A stretch of DNA of 64,000 nucleotides from Hydractinia symbiolongicarpus (lineage: Eukaryota > Cnidaria > Hydrozoa > Anthoathecata > Hydractiniidae): positions 29,073,501-29,137,500 of the forward strand of contig NC_079880.1 of NCBI RefSeq assembly GCF_029227915.1, written 5' to 3'. The notes below the pieces were generated by a model that saw only the letters and a list, made by a program, of their open reading frames with translations, had not been told where the DNA came from and made no database searches. The translations under genes were made by a program, and so were the position numbers. Shown here piece by piece: positions 36,853 to 49,907 of the stretch (positions within the stretch are counted from its first letter, which is position 1; each line of letters starts with the position of its first letter).

Positions 36853-37664
36853 TGAGTTTACTCCCTGGGTACTTTCTTTGTATATTTTTGACTATACGGG
36901 CCGAGTCCGGGATTTACGAGAAATCGCGGTTTTTCGTTTGCCGGCGATTAAACTTCTTTTATTCAGCGTCCCATCAAAAATGAAAACATTTTTGAAAACT
37001 TTAAGTCTCATGCGTTTTATTGGTGAAAAACTAATATAAAAAATCGCTCGGGAAATGAGTTTACTTCCTGGGTACTTTCTTTGTATACTTTTAATTATAC
37101 GGGCCAAGCCCGGGATTTACGGGACATGCCGGGTTTTCGTTTGCCGGCGATTAAACTTCTTTTATTCGGTGTCTCATCAAAAATGAAAACATTTTTGAAA
37201 ACTACAAGTCTCATGCGTTTTAATGGTCAAAAGATAATTTAAAAAATCGTTCGAGAAGTGAGTTTACTCCCTGGGTGCTTTCTTTGTATAATTTTGACTA
37301 TACGGGCCGAGTCCGGGATTTACGGGAAGTCGCGGGTTTTCGTTTGCCGGCGATTAAACTTCTTTTATTCGGTGTCTCATCAAAAATGAAAACATTTTTG
37401 AAAACTACAAGTCTCATGCGTTTTAATGGTCAAAAGATAATTTAAAAAATCGTTCGGGAATTGAGTTTACTCCCTGGGTGCTTTCTTTGTATAATTTTGA
37501 CTATTCGGGCCGAGTCCGGGATTTACGGGAAGTCGCGGGTTTTCGTTTGCCGGCGATTAAACTTCTTTTATTCAGCGTCTCATCAAAAATGAAAACATTT
37601 TTGAAAACTACAAGTCTCATGCGTTTTAGTGGTGAAAAAATAATTTAAAAAATCGTTTGGAAAA

Positions 37665-37785
37665 TGAGTTTACTCCCTGGGTACTTTCTTTGCATACTTT
37701 TGACTTTACGGCCGAATCCGGGATTTACGGGAAATCGCGGGTTTTCGTTTGATTTAAAAAATCGTTTAAAAAAACGTTGGGAAAA
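37665..37785 (+). repeat. Short monomer type B, 121 bp
   Basis: Type-B junction (CGTTTGATTT). It carries GGCCGAATCC in place of GGCCGAGTCC, shared with the next copy 527 bp downstream. Confidence 0.9.
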
Positions 37786-38191
37786 TGAGTTTACTCCCTG
37801 GGTACTTTCTTTGTATACTTTTGACTATACGGGCCGAGTCCGGGATTTACGGGAAATCGCGGGTTTTCGTTTGCCGGCGATTAAACTTCTTTTATTCAGC
37901 GTCCCATCAAAAATGAAAACATTTTTAAAAACTACAAGTCTCATGCGTTTTAGTGGTGAAAAAATAATATAAAAAATCGTTCGGGAAATGAGTTTACTCC
38001 CTGGGTACTTTCTTTGTATACTTTTAATTATACGGGCCAAGCCCGGGATTTACGGGAAGTCGCGGGTTTTCGTTTGCCGGCGATTAAACTTCTTTTATTC
38101 AGCGTCTCATCAAAAATGAAAACATTTTTGAAAACTACAAGTCTCATGCGTTTTAGTGGTGAAAAAATAATTTAAAAAATCGTTTGGAAAA

Positions 38192-38312
38192 TGAGTTTAC
38201 TCCCTGGGTACTTTCTTTGCATACTTTTGACTTTACGGCCGAATCCGGGATTTACGGGAAATCGCGGGTTTTCGTTTGATTTAAAAAATCGTTTAAAAAA
38301 ACGTTGGGAAAA
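38192..38312 (+). repeat. Short monomer type B, 121 bp
   Basis: Same as the copy at 37,665, including the GGCCGAATCC variant. Second unit of the 527-bp tandem duplication. Confidence 0.9.
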
Positions 38313-41152
38313 TGAGTTTACTCCCTGGGTACTTTCTTTGTATACTTTTGACTATACGGGCCGAGTCCGGGATTTACGGGAAATCGCGGGTTTTCGTTTG
38401 CCGGCGATTAAACTTCTTTTATTCAGCGTCCCATCAAAAATGAAAACATTTTTAAAAACTACAAGTCTCATGCGTTTTAGTGGTGAAAAAATAATATAAA
38501 AAATCGTTCGGGAAATGAGTTTACTCCCTGGGTACTTTCTTTGTATACTTTTAATTATACGGGCCAAGCCCGGGATTTACGAGAAATGCCGGGTTTTCGT
38601 TTGCCGGCGATTAAACTTCTTTTATTCGGTGTCTCATCAAAAATGAAAACATTTTTGAAAACTACATGTCTCATGCGTTTTAATGGTGAAAAAATAATTT
38701 AAAAAATCGTTCGGGAAGTGAGTTTACTCCCTGGGTGCTTTCTTTGTATAATTTTGACTATACGGGCCGAGTCCGGGATTTACGGGAAGTCGCGGGTTTT
38801 CGTTTGCCGGCCATTAAACTTCTTTTATTCAGCGTCTCATCAAAAATGAAAACATTTTCAAAAACTGCAAGTCTCATGGGCTTTAGTGGTGAAATAATAA
38901 TATAAAAAATCGTTCGGGAAATGGGTTTACTCCCTGGGTACTTTCTTTGTACACTTTTGACTATACGGGCCAAGCCCGGGATTTACGGGAAATCGCGGGT
39001 TTTCGTTTGCCGGCGATTAAACTTCTTTTATTCAGTGTCTCATCAAAAATGAAAACATTTTTGAAAACTACAAGTCTTATGCGTTTTAGTGGTGACAAAA
39101 TAATTTAAAAAATTGTTCTGGAAATGAGTTTACTCACAGGGTACTTTCTTTGTATACATTCGACTATGCGGGCCAAGCGCGGGATTTACGGGAAATCGCG
39201 GGTTTTCGTTTGCCAGCCATTAAACCTCTTTCATTAAGCGTCTCATCAAAAATGAAAACATTTTTGAAAACTACAAGTCTCATGCAATTTACTGGTGAAA
39301 AAATAATTTACAAAATCGTTCGGGAAATGAATTTACTCCCTGGGTACTTTCTTTGTATACATTCGACTACACGGGCCAAGCCCGGGATTTAGGTGAAATC
39401 GCTGGTTTTCGTTTGCCGGCGATTAAACCTCTTTCATTAGGCGTCTCATCAAAAATGAAATCATTTCTGAAAACTACAAGTCTCATGCGTTATAGTGGTG
39501 AAATAATAATTTAAAAAATCGTTCCGGAAATGAATTTACACCCTGGCTACTTTCTTTTTATACTTTTGACTATACGGGTTGAGTCCCGGATTTACGGGAA
39601 ATCGCAGGTTTTCGTTTGCCGGCGATTAAACTTCTTTTATTCAGCGTCTCATCAAAAATGAAAACATTTTTGAAAACTACAAGTCTCATGCGTTTTAGTG
39701 GTGAAGAAATAATTTAAAAAATCGTTCGGGAAATGAATTTACACCCTGGGTACTTTCTTTTTATACTTTTGACTATACGGGTTGAGTCCCGGATTTACGG
39801 GAAATCGCAGGTTTTAGTTTGCCGGCGATTAAACTTTTTTTATTCAGCGTCTCATCAAAAATGAAAACATTTTTGGAAACTACAAGTCTCATGCGTTTTA
39901 GTGGTGAAAAAATAGTTTAAAAAATCGTTGGGGAAATGAGTTTACTCCCTGGGTACTTTCTTTGTATACTTTTGATTATACGGGCCGAGACCGGGGTTTA
40001 CGGGAAATGTCGGGTTTTCGTTCGCCGGCGATTAAACTTCTTTTTTTCAACGTCTCATCAAAAATGAAAACATTTTTGAAAACTAAAAGTCTCATGCGTT
40101 TTAGTGGTGAAAAGATAATTTAAAAATCGTTCGGGAAATGAGTTTACACCCTGGGTACTTTCTTTGTATACTTTTGACTTTACAGGCCGAGTCCGGGATT
40201 TACGGGAAATCGCAGGTTTTCGTTTGCCGGCGTTTAAACTGCTTTTATTCAGCGTCTCATCAAAAATGAAAACAAGTTTGAAGACTACAAGTCTCATGCG
40301 TTTTAGTGGTGAAAAGATAATTTGAAAAATCGTTCGGGAAATGAGTTTACACCCTGGGTACTTTCTTTGTATACTTTTGACTATACGGGCCGAGTCCGGG
40401 ATTTACGGGAAATCGCAGGTTTTCGTTTGCCGGCGATTAAATTTCTTTTATTCAGCGTCTCATCAAAAATGAAAACATTTTTGAAAACTACAAGTCTCAT
40501 GCGTTTTAGTGGTGAAAAAATAATTTAAAAAGTCGTTCGTGAAATGAGTTTATTCCATTGGTACTTTCTTTGTTTACTTTTGACTATACGGGCCAAGCCC
40601 GGGATTTACGGGAAATCGCGGGTTTTCGTTTGCCGGCGATTAAACTTCTTTTATTCAGCGTCTCATCAAAAATGAAAACATTTTTGAAAACTACAAGTCC
40701 TATGCCTTTTAGTGGTGAAAAAATAATTTAAAAAATCGTTCTGGAAATGAGTTTACTCACAGGGTACTTTCTTTGTATACATTGGACTATACGGGCCAAG
40801 CCCGGGATTTACGGGAAATCGCTGGTTTTCGTTTGCCGGCGATTAAACCTCTTTCATTAAGCGTCTCATCAAAAATGAAAACATTTTTGAAAACTACAAG
40901 TCTCATGCGTTTTAGTAGTGAAAAAAAATTTAAAAAATCGTTCGGGAAATGAGTTTACTCCCTGGGTACTTTCTTTGTATACATTCGACTACACGGGCCA
41001 AGCCCGGGATTTAGGGGAAATCGCTGGTTTTCGTTTGCCGGCGATTAAACCTCTTTTATTAAGCGTCTCATCAAAAATGAAAACATTTTTGAAAACTACA
41101 AGTCTCATGCGTTTTAGTGGTAAAAAAATAATTTAAAAAATCGTTCGGAAAA

Positions 41153-41274
41153 TGAGTTTACTCCCTGGGTACTTTCTTTGCATACTTTTGACTTTACGGG
41201 CCGAGTCCGGGATTTACAGGAAATCGCGGGTTTTCGTTTCATTTAAAAAATCGTTTAAAAAAACGTTGGGAAAA
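41153..41274 (+). repeat. Short monomer type A, 122 bp
   Basis: Type-A junction. Equivalent by position to 36,731 (offset 4,422 bp) in superrepeat copy 3. Confidence 0.9.
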
Positions 41275-42086
41275 TGAGTTTACTCCCTGGGTACTTTCTT
41301 TGTATATTTTTGACTATACGAGCCGAGTCCGGGATTTACGAGAAATCGCGGTTTTTCGTTTGCCGGCGATTAAACTTCTTTTATTCAGCGTCCCATCAAA
41401 AATGAAAACATTTTTGAAAACTTTAAGTCTCATGCGTTTTATTGGTGAAAAACTAATATAAAAAATCGCTCGGGAAATGAGTTTACTTCCTGGGTACCTT
41501 CTTTGTATACTTTTAATTATACGGGCCAAGCCCGGGATTTACGGGACATGCCGGGTTTTCGTTTGCCGGCGATTAAACTTCTTTTATTCGGTGTCTCATC
41601 AAAAATGAAAACATTTTTGAAAACTACAAGTCTCATGCGTTTTAATGGTCAAAAGATAATTTAAAAAATCGTTCGGGAAGTGAGTTTACTCCCTGGGTGC
41701 TTTCTTTGTATAATTTTGACTATACGGGCCGAGTCCGGGATTTACGGGAAGTCGCGGGTTTTCGTTTGCCATCGATTTAACTTCTTTTATTCGGTGTCTC
41801 ATCAAAAATGAAAACATTTTTGAAAACTACAAGTCTCATGCGTTTTAATGGTCAAAAGATAATTTAAAAAATCGTTCGGGAATTGAGTTTACTCCCTGGG
41901 TGCTTTTTTTGTATAATTTTGGCTATTCGGGCCGAGTCCGGGATTTACGGGAAGTTGCGGGTTTTCGTTTGCCGGCGATTAAACTTCTTTTATTCAGCGT
42001 CTCATCAAAAATGAAAACATTTTTGAAAACTACAAGTCTCATGCGTTTTAGTGGTGAAAAAATAATTTAAAAAATCGTTCGGAAAA

Positions 42087-42207
42087 TGAGTTTACTCCCT
42101 GGGTACTTTCTTTGCATACTTTTGACTTTACGGCCGAGTCCGGGATTTACGGGAAATCGCGGGTTTTCGTTTGATTTAAAAAATCGTTTAAAAAAACGTG
42201 GGGAAAA
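42087..42207 (+). repeat. Short monomer type B, 121 bp
   Basis: Type-B junction with a private ACGTGGGGAAAATG end (ACGTTGGG elsewhere), shared only with 44,034. Offset 4,422 bp from 37,665. Confidence 0.9.
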
Positions 42208-44033
42208 TGAGTTTACTCCCTGGGTACTTTCTTTGTATACTTTTGACTATACGGGCCGAGTCCGGGATTTACGGGAAATCGCGGGTTTTCGTTTGCCGGC
42301 GATTAAACTTCTTTTATTCAGCGTCCCATCAAAAATGAAAACATTTTTGAAAACTACAAGTCTCATGCGTTTTAGTGGTGAAAAAATAATATAAAAAATC
42401 GTTCGAGAAATGAGTTTACTCCCTGGGTACTTTCTTTGTATACTTTTAATTATACGGGCCAAGCCCGGGATTAACGAGAAATGCCGGGTTTTCGTTTGCC
42501 GGCGATTAAACTTCTTTTATTCGGTGTCTCATCAAAAATGAAAACATTTTTGAAAACTACATGTCTCATGCGTTTTAATGGTGAAAAAATAATTTAAAAA
42601 ATCGTTCGGGAAGAGAGTTTACTCCCTGGGTGCTTTCTTTGTATAATTTTGACTATACGGGCCGAGTCCGGGATTTACGGGAAGTCGCGGGTTGTTGTTT
42701 GCCGGCGATTAAACTTCTTTTATTCAGCGTCTCATCAAAAATGAAAACATTTTCAAAAACTAAAAGTCTCATGGGCTTTAGTGGTGAATTAATAATATAA
42801 AAATCGTTCGGGAAATGGGTTTACTCCCTGGGTACTTTCTTTGTACACTTTTGACTATACGGGCCAAGCCCGGGATTTACGGGAAATCGCGGGTTTTCGT
42901 TTGCCGGCGATTAAACTTCTTTTATTCAGTGTCTCATCAAAAATGAAAACATTTTTGAAAACTACAAGTCTTATGCGTTTTAGTGGTGACAAAATAATTT
43001 AAAAAATCGTTCTGGAAATGAGTTTACTCACAGGGTACTTTCTTTGTATACATTCGACTATGCGGGCCAAGCCCGGGATTTACGGGAAATCGCGGGTTTT
43101 CGTTTGCCAGCGATTAAACCTCTTTCATTAAGCGTCTCATCAAAAATGAAAACATTTTTGAAAACTACAACTCTCATGCGTTTTACTGGTGAAAAAATAA
43201 TTTAAAAAATCGTTCGGGAAATGAGTTTACTCCCTGGGTACTTTCTTTGTATACATTCGACTACACGGGCCAAGCCCGGGATTTAGGTGAAATCGCTGGG
43301 TTTTTTTTGCCGGCGATTAAACCTCTTTCATTAAGCGTCTCATCAAAAATGAAAACATTTCTGAAAACTACAAGTCTCATGCATTTTAGTGGTGAAATAA
43401 TAATTTAAAAAATCGTTCCGGAAATGAATTTACACCCTGGGTACTTTTTTTTTATACTTTTGACTATACGGGTTGAGTCCCGGATTTACGGGAAATCGCA
43501 GGTTTTCGTTTGCCGGCGATTAAACTTCTTTTATTCAGCGTCTCATCAAAAATGAAAACATTTTTGAAAACTACAAGTCTCATGCGTTTTAGTGGTGAAA
43601 AAATAATTTAAAAAATCGTTCGGGAAATGAATTTACACCCTGGGTACTTTCTTTTTATACTTTTGACTATACGGGTTGAGTCCCGGATTTACGGGAAATC
43701 GCAGGTTTTCGTTTGCCGGCGATTAAACTTCTTTTATTCACCGTCTCATCAAAAATGAAAACATTTTTGGTAACTACAAGTCTCATGCGTTTTAGTGGTG
43801 AAAAAATAATTTAAAAAATCGTTCGGGAAATGAGTTTACTCCCTGGGTACTTTCTTTGTATACTTTTGATTATACGGGCCGAGACCGGGGTTTACGGGAA
43901 GTCGCGGGTTTTCGTTTGCCGGCGATTAAACTTCTTTTATTCAGCGTCTCATCAAAAATGAAAACATTTTTAAAAACTACAAGTCTCATGCGTTTTAGTG
44001 GTGAAAAAATAATTTAAAAAATCGTTCGGAAAA

Positions 44034-44154
44034 TGAGTTTACTCCCTGGGTACTTTCTTTGCATACTTTTGACTTTACGGCCGAGTCCGGGATTTACGGG
44101 AAATCGCGGGTTTTCGTTTGATTTAAAAAATCGTTTAAAAAAACGTGGGGAAAA
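44034..44154 (+). repeat. Short monomer type B, 121 bp
   Basis: Type-B junction with the ACGTGGGG variant shared with 42,087, which confirms the 1,947-bp duplication. Confidence 0.9.
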
Positions 44155-45099
44155 TGAGTTTACTCCCTGGGTACTTTCTTTGTATACTTTTGACTATACG
44201 GGCCGAGTCCGGGATTTACGGGAAATCGCGGGTTTTCGTTTGCCGGCGATTAAACTTCTTTTATTCAGCGTCCCATCAAAAATGAAAACATTTTTGAAAA
44301 CTACAAGTCTCATGCGTTTTAGTGGTGAAAAAATAATATAAAAAATCGTTCGAGAAATGAGTTTACTCCCTGGGTACTTTCTTTGTATACTTTTAATTAT
44401 ACGGGCCAAGCCCGGGATTAACGAGAAATGCCGGGTTTTCGTTTGCCGGCGATTAAACTTCTTTTATTCGGTGTCTCATCAAAAATGAAAACATTTTTGA
44501 AAACTACATGTCTCATGCGTTTTAATGGTGAAAAAATAATTTAAAAAATCGTTTTGGGAAGAGAGTTTACTCCCTGGGTGCTTTCTTTGTATAATTTTGA
44601 CTATACGGGCCGAGTCGGGGATTTACGGGAAGTCGCGGGTTTTCGTTTGCCGGCGATTAAACTTCTTTTATTCAGCGTCTCATCAAAAATGAAAACATTT
44701 TTAAAAACTAAAAGTCTCATGGGCTTTAGTGGTGAATTAATAATATAAAAATCGTTCGGGAAATGTGTTTACTCCCTGGTTACTTTCTTTGTACACTTTT
44801 GACTATACGGGCCAAGCCCGGGATTTACGGGAAATCGCGGGTTTTCGTTTGCCGGCGATTAAACTTCTTTTATTCAGTGTCTCATCAAAAATGAAAACAT
44901 TTTTAAAAACTACAAGTCTTATGCGTTTTAGTGGTGACAAAATAATTTAAAAAATCGTTCTGGAAATGAGTTTACTCACAGGGTACTTTCTTTGTATACA
45001 TTCGACTACACGGGCCAAGCCCGGGATTTAGGTGAAATCGCTGGTTTTCTTTTGCCGGCGATTAAACCTCTTTCATTAAGCGTCTCATCAAAAATGAAA

Positions 45100-47935
45100 A
45101 CATTTCTGAAAACTACAAGTCTCATGCATTTTAGTGGTGAAATAATAATTTAAAAAATCGTTCGGGAAATGAATTTACACCCTGGGTACTTTCTTTTTAT
45201 ACTTTTGACTATACGGGTTGAGTCCCGGATTTACGGGAAATCGCAGGTTTTCGTTTGCCGGCGATTAAACTTCTTTTATTCACCGTCTCATCAAAAATGG
45301 AAACATTTTTGGTAACTACAAGTCTCATGCGTTTTAGTGGTGAAAAAATAATTTAAAAAATCGTTCGGGAAATGAGTTTACTCCCTGGGTACTTTCTTTG
45401 TATACTTTTGATTATACGGGCCGAGACCGGGGTTTACGGGAAATGTCGGGTTTTCGTTCGCCGGCGATTAAACTTCTTTTATTCAACGTCTCATCAAAAA
45501 TGAAAACAATTTTAAAAACTACAAGTCTCATGCGTTTTAGTGGTGAAAAGATAATTTAAAAATCGTTCGGGAAATGAGTTTACACCCTGGGTACTTTCTT
45601 TGTATTCTTTTGATTATACGGGCCGAGACCGGGGTTTACGGGAAATAACGGGTTTTCGTTTGGCGGCGATTAAACTTCTTTTATTCAACGTCTCATCAAA
45701 AATGAAAACATTTTTGAAAACTACAAGTCTCATGCGTTTTAGTGGTGAAAAGATAATTTCAAAATCGTTCGGGAAATCAGTTTACACCCTGGGTACTTTC
45801 TTTGTATACATTCGACTACACGGGCCAAGGCCGGGATTTAGGTGAAATCGCTGGTTTTCTTTTGCCGGCGATTAAACCTCTTTCATTAAGCGTCTCATCA
45901 AAAATGAAAACATTTCTGAAAACTACAAGTCTCATGCATTTTAGTGGTGAAATAATAATTTAAAAAATCGTTCCGGAAATGAATTTACACCCTGGGTACT
46001 TTCTTTTTATACTTTTGACTATACGGGTTGAGTCCCGGATTTACGGGAAATCGCAGGTTTTCGTTTGCCGGCGATTAAACTTCTTTTATTCACCGTCTCA
46101 TCAAAAATGAAAACATTTTTGGAAACTACAAGTCTCATGCGTTTTAGTGGTGAAAAAATAATTTAAAAAATCGTTCGGGAAATGAGTTTACTCCCTGGGT
46201 ACTTTCTTTGTATACTTTTGATTATACGGGCCGAGACCGGGGTTTACGGGAAATGTCGGGTTTTCGTTCGCCGGCGATTAAACTTCTTTTATTCAACGTC
46301 TCATCAAAAATGAAAACATTTTTAAAAACTACAAGTCTCATGCGTTTTAGTGGTGAAAAGATAATTTAAAAATCGTTCGGGAAATGAGTTTACACCCTGG
46401 GTACTTTCTTTGTATTCTTTTGATTATACGGGCCGAGACCGGGGTTTACGGGAAATAACGGGTTTTCGTTTGGCGGCGATTAAACTTCTTTTATTCAACG
46501 TCTCATCAAAAATGAAAACATTTCTGAAAACTACAAGTCTCATGCATTTTAGTGGTGAAATAATAATTTAAAAAATCGTTCGGGAAATGAATTTACACCC
46601 TGGGTACTTTCTTTTTATACTTTTGACTATACGGGTTGAGTCCCGGATTTACGGGAAATCGCAGGTTTTCGTTTGCCGGCGATTAAACTTCTTTTATTCA
46701 CCGTCTCATCAAAAATGAAAACATTTTTGGTAACTACAAGTCTCATGCGTTTTAGTGGTGAAAAAATAATTTAAAAAATCGTTCGGGAAATGAGTTTACT
46801 CCCTGGGTACTTTCTTTGTATACTTTTGATTATACGGGCCGAGACCGGGGTTTACGGGAAATGTCGGGTTTTCGTTCGCCGGCGATTAAACTTCTTTTAT
46901 TCAACGTCTCATCAAAAATGAAAACAATTTTAAAAACTACAAGTCTCATGCGTTTTAGTGGTGAAAAGATAATTTAAAAATCGTTCGGGAAATGAGTTTA
47001 CACCCTGGGTACTTTCTTTGTATTCTTTTGATTATACGGGCCGAGACCGGGGTTTACGGGAAATAACGGGTTTTCGTTTGGCGGCGATTAAACTTCTTTT
47101 ATTCAACGTCTCATCAAAAATGAAAACATTTTTGAAAACTACAAGTCTCATGCGTTTTAGTGGTGAAAAGATAATTTCAAAATCGTTCGGGAAATCAGTT
47201 TACACCCTGGGTACTTTCTTTGTATACATTCGACTACACGGGCCAAGCCCGGGATTTAGGTGAAATCGCTGGTTTTCTTTTGCCGGCGATTAAACCTCTT
47301 TCATTAAGCGTCTCATCAAAAATGAAAACATTTCTGAAAACTACAAGTCTCATGCATTTTAGTGGTGAAATAATAATTTAAAAAATCGTTCCGGAAATGA
47401 ATTTACACCCTGGGTACTTTCTTTTTATACTTTTGACTATACGGGTTGAGTCCCGGATTTACGGGAAATCGCAGGTTTTCGTTTGCCGGCGATTAAACTT
47501 CTTTTATTCACCGTCTCATCAAAAATGAAAACATTTTTGGAAACTACAAGTCTCATGCGTTTTAGTGGTGAAAAAATAATTTAAAAAATCGTTCGGGAAA
47601 TGAGTTTACTCCCTGGGTACTTTCTTTGTATACTTTTGATTATACGGGCCGAGACCGGGGTTTACGGGAAATGTCGGGTTTTCGTTCGCCGGCGATTAAA
47701 CTTCTTTTATTCAACGTCTCATCAAAAATGAAAACATTTTTAAAAACTACAAGTCTCATGCGTTTTAGTGGTGAAAAGATAATTTAAAAATCGTTCGGGA
47801 AATGAGTTTACACCCTGGGTACTTTCTTTGTATTCTTTTGATTATACGGGCCGAGACCGGGGTTTACGGGAAATAACGGGTTTTCGTTTGGCGGCGATTA
47901 AACTTCTTTTATTCAACGTCTCATCAAAAATGAAA
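45100..47935 (+). repeat. Tandem duplication, 1,418 bp x2 (7 monomers)
   Basis: Copy 1 is about 45,100-46,517 and copy 2 about 46,518-47,935. Both contain, twice each, the run CATGCATTTTAG, GTTGAGTCCCGG, CACCGTCTC, GATTATACGGGCCGAGACC and TTTGGCGGCG. So each 7-monomer unit holds an older 3- to 4-monomer repeat. The exact offset of 1,418 bp is seen at 45,600 to 47,018. Confidence 0.8.
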
Positions 47936-49018
47936 ACATTTTTGAAAACTACAAGTCTCATGCGTTTTAGTGGTGAAAAGAGAATTTAAAAATCGTTCGG
48001 GAAATGAGTTTACACCCTGGGTACTCTCTTTGTATACTTTTGACTTTACAGGCCGAGTCCGGATTTACGGGAAATCGCAGGTTTTCGTTTGCCGGCGTTT
48101 AAACTGCTTTTATTCAGCGTCTAATCAAAAATGAAAACAAGTTTGAAGACTACAAGTCTCATGCGTTTTAGTGGTGAAAAGATAATTTGAAAAATCGTTC
48201 GGGAAATGAGTTTACACCCTGGGTACTTTCTTTGTATACTTTTGACTATACGGGCCGAGTCCGGGATTTACGGGAAATCGCAGGTTTTCGTTTGCCGGCG
48301 ATTAAATTTCTTTTATTCAGCGTCTCATCAAAAATGAAAACATTTTTGAAAACTACAAGTCTCATGCGTTTTAGTGGTGAAAAAATAATTTAAAAAGTCG
48401 TTCGTAAAATGAGTTTATTCCATTGGTACTTTCTTTGTATACTTTTGACTATACGGGCCAAGCCCGGGACTTACGGGAAATCGCGGGTTTTCGTTTGCCG
48501 GCGATTAAACTTCTTTTATTCAGCGTCTCATCAAAAATGAAAACATTTTTGAAAACTACAAGTCTTATGCCTTTTAGTGGTGAAAAAATAATTTAAAAAA
48601 TCGTTCTGGAAATGAGTTTACTCACAGGGTACTTTCTTTGTATACATTGGACTATACGGGCCAAGCCCGGGATTTACGGGAAATCGCGGGTTTTCGTTTG
48701 CCGGCGATTAAACCTCTTTCATTAAGCGTCTCATCAAAAATGAAAACATTTTTGAAAACTACAAGTCTCATGCGTTTAAGTGGTGAAAAAAAAATTTAAA
48801 AAATCGTTCGGGAAATGAGTTTACTCCCTGGGTACTTTCTTTGTATACATTCGACTACACGGGCCAAGCCCGGGATTTAGGGGAAATCGCTGGTTTTCGT
48901 TTGCCGGCGATTAAACCTCTTTTCTTAAGCGTCTCATCAAAAATGAAAACATTTTTGAAAACTACATGTCTCATGCGTTCTAGTGGTGAAAAAATAATTT
49001 AAAAAATCGTTCGGAAAA

Positions 49019-49140
49019 TGAGTTTACTCCCTGGGTACTTTCTTTGCATACTTTTGACTTTACGGGCCGAGTCCGGGATTTACAGGAAATCGCGGGTTTT
49101 CGTTTCATTTAAAAAATCGTTTAAAAAAACGTTGGGAAAA
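49019..49140 (+). repeat. Short monomer type A, 122 bp
   Basis: Type-A junction. It is followed by a GGGAAATCGCAGG/GATTAAATTTC monomer, not the usual ACGAGAAATCGCGG one, so the sequence returns to the superrepeat's opening monomers at this point. Confidence 0.9.
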
Positions 49141-49749
49141 TGAGTTTACTCCCTGGGTACTTTCTTTGTATACTTTTGACTATACGGGCCGAGTCCGGGA
49201 TTTACGGGAAATCGCAGGTTTTCGTTTGCCGGCGATTAAATTTCTTTTATTCAGCGTCTCATCAAAAATGAAAACATTTTTGAAAACTACAAGTCTCATG
49301 CGTTTTAGTGGTGAAAAAATAATTTAAAAAGTCGTTCGTAAAATGAGTTTATTCCATTGGTACTTTCTTTGTATACTTTTGACTATACGGGCCAAGCCCG
49401 GGACTTACGGGAAATCGCGGGTTTTCGTTTGCCGGCGATTAAACTTCTTTTATTCAGCGTCTCATCAAAAATGAAAACATTTTTGAAAACTACAAGTCTT
49501 ATGCCTTTTAGTGGTGAAAAAAAAATTTAAAAAATCGTTCGGGAAATGAGTTTACTCCCTGGGTACTTTCTTTGTATACATTCGACTACACGGGCCAAGC
49601 CCGGGATTTAGGGGAAATCGCTGGTTTTCGTTTGCCGGCGATTAAACCTCTTTTCTTAAGCGTCTCATCAAAAATGAAAACATTTTTGAAAACTACATGT
49701 CTCATGCGTTTTAGTGGTGAAAAAATAATTTAAAAAATCGTTCGGAAAA

Positions 49750-49871
49750 TGAGTTTACTCCCTGGGTACTTTCTTTGCACACTTTTGACTTTACGGGCCG
49801 AGTCCGGGATTTACAGGAAATCGCGGGTTTTCGTTTCATTTAAAAAATCGTTTAAAAAAACGTTGGGAAAA
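49750..49871 (+). repeat. Short monomer type A, 122 bp
   Basis: Type-A junction with TTTGCACAC in place of TTTGCATAC. Followed by the ACGGGTCGAG/ACGAGAAATCGCGG monomer that begins the large tandem duplication. Confidence 0.9.
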
Positions 49872-49907
49872 TGAGTTTACTCCCTGGGTACTTTCTTTGT
49901 ATACTTT

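Larger units (their letters stand above)
37665..38713 (+). repeat. Tandem duplication, 527 bp x2
   Basis: A unit of one 121-bp type-B short monomer plus two full monomers occurs twice in succession (37,664 to 38,191 and 37,825 to 38,352). Both copies share TCGTTTGGAAAATGAG and GGCCGAATCCGGG, so they arose after those variants did. Confidence 0.85.
36099..40318 (+). repeat. Zone 4 superrepeat copy 2 (~4.22 kb, most basic)
   Basis: Same marker order as copy 1, length 4,220 bp. That equals about 19 full monomers plus three short ones (one type A, two type B). The first full monomer translates identically at 30,664, 36,102, 40,322 and 48,187, which supports recent copying of the unit. The 527-bp duplication at 37.7-38.7 kb lies inside. 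Confidence 0.85.
42087..45990 (+). repeat. Duplication of ~1,947 bp containing short monomer B
   Basis: The segment from the type-B short monomer at 42,087 to the GTTGAGTCCCGG monomers is repeated with offset 1,947 bp (42,086 to 44,033, 42,247 to 44,194). Shared rare variants include AAACGTGGGGAAAATGAG (in place of ACGTTGGGAAAA), TTCGAGAAATGAG and GGATTAACGAGAAATG. The second copy loses some monomers after about 45.0 kb. Confidence 0.75.
40319..48183 (+). repeat. Zone 4 superrepeat copy 3 (~7.9 kb, expanded)
   Basis: It is offset from copy 2 by 4,220 bp at the start and 4,422 bp from about 41.3 kb, because one GGATTTAGGGGAAATCGCTGG monomer (about 40,930-41,130) is present here and missing in copy 2. 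Two internal duplications, 1,947 bp (42,086 to 44,033) and 1,418 bp (45,600 to 47,018), account for most of the extra length over the basic 4.2-4.5 kb. Confidence 0.8.
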
